Positions 44,454-47,660 of a stretch of DNA of 47,660 nucleotides are shown one piece after another. The position numbers and the translations under genes were made by a program. Position 1 is the first letter of the stretch. Every line of letters starts with the position of its first letter. The notes beneath the pieces are model-generated. The model saw nothing but the letters and a program-made list of their open reading frames with translations. It had not been told where the DNA came from and made no database searches. Source of the DNA: Mycolicibacterium novocastrense (lineage in GTDB: Bacteria > Actinomycetota > Actinomycetes > Mycobacteriales > Mycobacteriaceae); assembly GCF_001570485.1 (NCBI RefSeq), contig NZ_BCTA01000046.1:1-47660 (forward strand). The letters are read 5' to 3'.

Positions 44454-44891
44454 GTGGGACACTCAACGACCGTGAGTTACGCCGGAGACATCACGCCCGA
44501 AGAGGCTTGGAAGCTGCTGACCGGCACCCCCAACGCGGTGCTGGTGGATTGCCGCACCGACGCCGAGTGGCGCTTCGTCGGCGTACCCGACCTGTCGTCG
44601 CTGCAGCGCGAGGTCGTGTTCATCGAGTGGAACCGCGTCGACGGTACGCACAACGACGCGTTCGTCTCCGACCTCCGGCGCGAGATCGGCGGCGCCGGTT
44701 CCGACGTGGGGCCGGTGGTCTTTCTGTGTCGCTCCGGCAACCGGTCGATCGGCGCGGCCGAGGCCGCCACTGAGGCCGGGATCGGGCCGTCCTACAACGT
44801 GCTCGACGGCTTCGAGGGCCACCTCGACGAGGACGGGCACCGCGGCGGCACCGGGTGGAAGGCTGTCGGACTTCCCTGGAAGCAGTCATGA
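44454..44891 (+). CDS. rhodanese-domain protein (Rv0390-like)
   Basis: This protein of about 145 residues is a single rhodanese domain with the active-site loop FLCRSGNRSIGAA (catalytic Cys), preceded by AVLVDCRTDAEWRFVGVPD. It moves sulfane sulfur. A second in-frame GTG at 44472 gives the shorter MSYAGDIT form and is an equal or better candidate. It lies two bases after the previous stop, and its stop overlaps the metZ start (ATGA), suggesting a sulfur-supply unit with MetZ. Confidence 0.9.
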   Translation: MGHSTTVSYAGDITPEEAWKLLTGTPNAVLVDCRTDAEWRFVGVPDLSSLQREVVFIEWNRVDGTHNDAFVSDLRREIGGAGSDVGPVVFLCRSGNRSIGAAEAATEAGIGPSYNVLDGFEGHLDEDGHRGGTGWKAVGLPWKQS

Positions 44892-46114
44892 GTCCGGGTC
44901 CCGACGAAACCGTCCCGTCCGTCCGCATACCCGCCGAATTGCCGGAGGGCGTCAGCCAGGCGACCATCGGCGTGCGCGGCGGGTTGTTGCGATCGGAATT
45001 CGAGGAGACCGCCGAGGGACTGTTCCTCACCTCCGGCTATGTGTACGCGTCGGCCGCCGACGCCGAGAAGGCGTTCACCGGTGAGATCGACCGCTATGTG
45101 TATTCGCGCTACGGCAATCCGACCATCTCGATGTTCGAGGAGCGACTGCGGCTGATCGAGGGTGCACCCGCCTGCTTCGCCACCGCCACGGGCATGGCGG
45201 CGGTGTTCACATCGCTGGGGGCGCTGCTGGGCGCCGGTGATCGGCTGGTCGCCGCGCGCAGCCTGTTCGGCTCGTGCTTCGTGGTGTGCAACGAGATCCT
45301 GCCGCGGTGGGGTGTGGAGACGGTGTTCGTCGATGGCGACGACCTCACACAGTGGGAAGAGGCCCTCTCGGTTCCCACGCAGGCGGTGTTCTTCGAAACC
45401 CCGTCCAATCCGATGCAGTCGCTGGTGGACATCGCCGCGGTCTCTGAACTCGCGCACGCGGCGGGCGCAAAAGTGGTGCTGGACAACGTGTTCGCGACGC
45501 CGATGCTGCAGCAGGGCTTCCCGCTCGGCGCGGACGTCGTCGTCTACTCGGGGACCAAACACCTCGACGGACAGGGCCGTGTGCTCGGCGGTGCGATCCT
45601 CGGCGACAAGCAGTACATCGACGAGCCGGTGCAGAAGTTGATGCGCCACACCGGGCCCGCATTGAGCCCGTTCAACGCGTGGACACTGCTCAAAGGACTG
45701 GAGACGCTCGCGGTGCGGGTGGACTACCAGAACACGTCGGCGCAGCGGATCGCCGAGTTCCTTCAGGACCACCCCGCGGTGAGCTGGGTGCGCTATCCCT
45801 TCCTCGAGTCGCACCCGCAGTACGACCTGGCCAAGCGCCAGATGACCGGCGGCGGAACGGTTGTCACGTTCGAGGTCGCAGGCGGCAGCAAGGAGCGCGC
45901 GTTCGAGGTGCTCGACAAGCTGCGCATCGTCGACATCTCCAACAACCTCGGTGATGCCAAGTCGTTGGTCACCCACCCGGCGACCACCACCCACCGCGCG
46001 ATGGGCCCGGAGGGCCGCGCCGCGATCGGATTGGGCGACGGCGTGGTGCGAATCTCGGTGGGCCTGGAGGGAACCGACGACCTGCTCAACGATCTCGACC
46101 AGGCGTTGCGCTAA
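44888..46114 (+). CDS. metZ: O-succinylhomoserine sulfhydrylase
   Basis: This 408-residue PLP enzyme is of the Cys/Met metabolism family. Landmarks are TSGYVYASAADAEKAFTGE, RYGNPTISMFEERL (phosphate site of the neighbouring subunit), TATGMAAVFTSLG, the cofactor Asp in VVLDNVFATP, and the PLP lysine in VYSGTKHLDGQGR (about residue 222). It makes homocysteine from O-succinylhomoserine and sulfide in methionine synthesis. It overlaps the rhodanese gene. The order matches Rv0391. Confidence 0.96.
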   Translation: MSPGPDETVPSVRIPAELPEGVSQATIGVRGGLLRSEFEETAEGLFLTSGYVYASAADAEKAFTGEIDRYVYSRYGNPTISMFEERLRLIEGAPACFATATGMAAVFTSLGALLGAGDRLVAARSLFGSCFVVCNEILPRWGVETVFVDGDDLTQWEEALSVPTQAVFFETPSNPMQSLVDIAAVSELAHAAGAKVVLDNVFATPMLQQGFPLGADVVVYSGTKHLDGQGRVLGGAILGDKQYIDEPVQKLMRHTGPALSPFNAWTLLKGLETLAVRVDYQNTSAQRIAEFLQDHPAVSWVRYPFLESHPQYDLAKRQMTGGGTVVTFEVAGGSKERAFEVLDKLRIVDISNNLGDAKSLVTHPATTTHRAMGPEGRAAIGLGDGVVRISVGLEGTDDLLNDLDQALR

Positions 46115-46531
46115 GTGTCCAAGCGCAGCGACGCGAAGAAGGCCCGCCGCCGCAAGCGGCAGGCCGCCCGCAACGAGCGCTGGATCCCCGACACCGTGAT
46201 GGACGCGCTGACCGAACAGACCGCGACGGCGGCGGTGCTCGAGGCCTTCGACGAACGAATCACCGAGCGCGGCTGGGTGTTCGACGACGAGCTCTCCGAC
46301 GAGGAGTCCGCGCTGTGGTTCTACCCACCGTCGCAGGCCGAGGTGGCCGACGAAGATCTGGTGTCCGTCACCACCGTCGTGCTCACCGCTGATGACGCCG
46401 CGGACGTCGCGCACGTGGTGTTCGTCGGCACGGCCGACGACTACCAGTTCAACTTCGACGAGCTGTTCGAGTGCCTCGACGTCGTCGAGGCCTACCGGTT
46501 GGGCGACCCGGCACCGACGTTCCCGATCTGA
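46115..46531 (+). CDS. small hypothetical protein
   Basis: This 138-residue protein starts at a GTG immediately after the metZ stop. The N-terminus is strongly basic (SKRSDAKKARRRKRQAARNER, nuclear-type basic patch, likely nucleic-acid-binding or disordered). The rest is acidic and probably folded, ending FDELFECLDVVEAYRLGDPAP. I do not recognise a family. Its spacing implies cotranscription with metZ. Confidence 0.8.
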   Translation: MSKRSDAKKARRRKRQAARNERWIPDTVMDALTEQTATAAVLEAFDERITERGWVFDDELSDEESALWFYPPSQAEVADEDLVSVTTVVLTADDAADVAHVVFVGTADDYQFNFDELFECLDVVEAYRLGDPAPTFPI

Positions 46532-46537
46532 GAACCC

Positions 46538-46596
46538 GCCGAGCGCTCACCCCCTGTACGGTCTGCTGCGCTTGGATGCAAGGCTGCGCGCTCGGC
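46538..46596. terminator. possible bidirectional terminator between convergent genes
   Basis: GCCGAGCGC (46538-46546) pairs with GCGCTCGGC (46588-46596) across a 41-nt loop in the gap between the 46115 gene and the SDR. The large loop makes this a moderate candidate. Confidence 0.4.
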
Positions 46597-46606
46597 AGGA
46601 GAGGAG

Positions 46607-47458
46607 TCAGTCCTCGACGACGCCCTGCGCGGTGCGCGCGCGGTCCTCGTACTTCTTGCGGGCGGTCGTGTCGAAGTCGAGGAACACCCGGTCCAGTCCG
46701 AGCTTGTTGTTGAGCCAACGGCGCCCGCGCGGGCCGAGCATCTGCGCGGCCTGAGCGGTGAAGCGGAGCGGGGGTGGCACCGAGACATGGGTTTTCGGCT
46801 TGTCGAGTGTCTTGACGATCGCCGCGGCGATGTCCTCGGGTTCCACCGGCTTGATCGCACCGCTGCTCTTGGTGCCCGAGATCAATTCGGTGTTGGTGAA
46901 CGGCGGCATGATCACCGAGACGTCGACGTTGTGTTGCGCGACCTCGTCGGCGAGCGCCGCGGTCAAGCCCACCACGCCGAACTTCGCGCCCACGTACACG
47001 ACCTGACCCGGCACCGGGATCAGCCCGGACAGCGAGGCGATGTTGATGATGTGTCCGCTGCGCCGCGCGATCATGTCCGGCAGTACCAGCTGACAGCCGG
47101 TGATCACGCCGTAGAGGTTGACCTCGAGCGTGGACCGGATCGACTGCTCGGTCTCGTCGACGAACGGTCCGATGGGCATCACGCCGGCGTTGTTGATCAG
47201 GACGTCGATGCGTCCGCCGCCCTCGGTGCGGGCCTTGTCGAGGAACGACGCGAACGACTCGCGGTCGGTGACGTCGAGCGGATAGCCTGACGCCTGTCCC
47301 AGGTTGCCCAACTGGGCGACGGCTGATTCCTGAAGCGCCACGTCGCGGTCGCCGATCACCACACGGGCACCGCGCGCCAGCAGCGCCTTGGCGGTCGCAA
47401 AACCGATACCGCGGGCGGCGCCGGTGATCACGATGGTCTTGCCGCTGATGTTGTCCAT
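46607..47458 (-). CDS. short-chain dehydrogenase/reductase under a palindromic operator
   Basis: This 283-residue classical SDR has the cofactor loop TGAARGIGFATAKALL (about 10-25), GDRDVALQ suggesting NAD(H), NNAG near 92, the active-site Ser in IASLSGLIP, and the VYVGAKFG tetrad region. The C-terminus (from about 200) ends in a charged tail. The substrate is unknown. The start is the ATG at 47458. A 26-bp near-palindrome lies four bases upstream, so expression is probably repressed by a dimeric regulator and induced by the substrate or a related compound. Confidence 0.9.
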   Translation of the reverse strand: MDNISGKTIVITGAARGIGFATAKALLARGARVVIGDRDVALQESAVAQLGNLGQASGYPLDVTDRESFASFLDKARTEGGGRIDVLINNAGVMPIGPFVDETEQSIRSTLEVNLYGVITGCQLVLPDMIARRSGHIINIASLSGLIPVPGQVVYVGAKFGVVGLTAALADEVAQHNVDVSVIMPPFTNTELISGTKSSGAIKPVEPEDIAAAIVKTLDKPKTHVSVPPPLRFTAQAAQMLGPRGRRWLNNKLGLDRVFLDFDTTARKKYEDRARTAQGVVED

Positions 47459-47462
47459 GCGG

Positions 47463-47488
47463 CCAAACTTTACACGTGTCAAGTTTGG
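47463..47488. promoter_or_regulatory. 26-bp palindromic operator upstream of the SDR
   Basis: Arms CCAAACTTTACAC and GTGTCAAGTTTGG (13 + 13, no spacer) match at 12 of 13 positions. TAAAGT (minus strand, 47467-47472) inside it would be the -10 of a leaderless SDR transcript. The form is typical of TetR/GntR-type sites; the regulator is not in the window. Confidence 0.75.
47467..47472 (-). promoter_or_regulatory. -10-like TAAAGT before the SDR gene
   Basis: TAAAGT on the minus strand lies 8 nt before the ATG at 47458 and is embedded in the palindrome. Confidence 0.5.
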
Positions 47489-47660
47489 TTCGGGAAGTGG
47501 CGATCGCCGGATCAGGTCGAGCCGGCGTGCGGTGCCGGAATGCATGGGCCCGGTTGGCGTTGACAGTTAGCCTCGATCTTTCGTGAGTGAGGCAGTGACT
47601 GGTCGCTGGGGTTGTTGTCGTGTCGGTATTTCTTGGGCCATGGGTGGCCACCGGCGCTGT
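47489..47660. other. right-edge noncoding stretch, no clear feature
   Basis: I see no credible gene start or RNA gene here. TTGACA at 47560-47565 may be a -35 for a gene beyond the edge, but no matching -10 is clear. Frames crossing this region are shadows. Confidence 0.5.

Overview
The window looks like chromosome from a fast-growing mycobacterium (Mycobacterium/Mycolicibacterium). The DNA is GC-rich and densely coding on both strands. It carries mycobacterial signatures: an iniB-iniA-iniC locus, HspR with HAIR operators, a TtfA-like protein, a GAP-family protein, an F420-type luciferase-like enzyme, an MMPL transporter and a type II flavohemoglobin. As I recall the M. tuberculosis map, much of the order matches Rv0341-Rv0343, Rv0350-Rv0353, Rv0356c-Rv0365c, Rv0380c-Rv0385 and Rv0389-Rv0391, with inversions and insertions. 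No tRNA, rRNA, CRISPR array, insertion sequence or prophage is visible.

Layout. 1-4023: the 3' end of an iniB-like gene, then the dynamin-like GTPases iniA and iniC. 4020-7119: a minus-strand block with two tandem Thr-rich single-pass membrane proteins, an LLM enzyme, a TIGR03085-type protein and a hemerythrin-like protein. 7140-11495: the dnaK-grpE-dnaJ1-hspR operon behind a SigH/SigE-like promoter and two HAIR sites. 11504-18771: mostly minus-strand metabolism and membrane genes (aldose epimerase, alcohol dehydrogenase, flavohemoglobin, an ABC-2-like membrane protein with a divergent TetR gene, GAP protein, a double-ABM membrane protein, a secreted protein). 18875-21585: clpB with its own HAIR and SigH-like promoter and a strong 3' stem-loop. 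21665-27852: plus-strand genes ttfA, SDR, a frameshifted lipoprotein, a SpoU methyltransferase, GH76 and an NhaA-DsbA fusion. 27849-37913: DedA, ADH, fba, a Rv0361-like protein, DUF3151, a CDF exporter, an M50 protease, a P450, a Rv0358-like gene, purA and a hotdog protein. 38004-42676: a membrane protein, a ferredoxin-P450 pair, an MMPL transporter and a MarR gene. 42737-46531: purT, an anchored protein, a rhodanese, metZ and a small gene. 46607-47458: an SDR under a 26-bp palindrome. The last 170 bases show nothing I can call.

How it works together. Proteostasis is the strongest theme. DnaK/DnaJ/GrpE and ClpB form the disaggregation machine, HspR is encoded in the first operon, and HAIR sites lie before both operons. 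Both operons also carry GGAACA-N16-CGTT, which fits SigH/SigE-type promoters, so one network could combine HspR relief with thiol-oxidative or envelope stress. The envelope is a second theme (IniA/IniC, TtfA, GAP, MMPL, M50 protease, DedA). Purine and sulfur housekeeping genes (purA, purT, metZ, rhodanese) make up the rest.

Most notable non-coding signals: (i) about sixteen genes have a TANNNT-like hexamer 6-8 nt before the start codon, the arrangement expected of leaderless transcripts; (ii) near-perfect palindromes lie over the putative start regions of the CDF exporter, an SDR, a P450 and a TetR-controlled pair; (iii) seven convergent gene pairs have no 3' spacer, two sharing a CTAG as both stops; (iv) long stem-loops follow clpB, adh and iniB and lie between grpE and dnaJ1. 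I found no clearly new multi-gene defence or mobile system. The best leads are regulatory.
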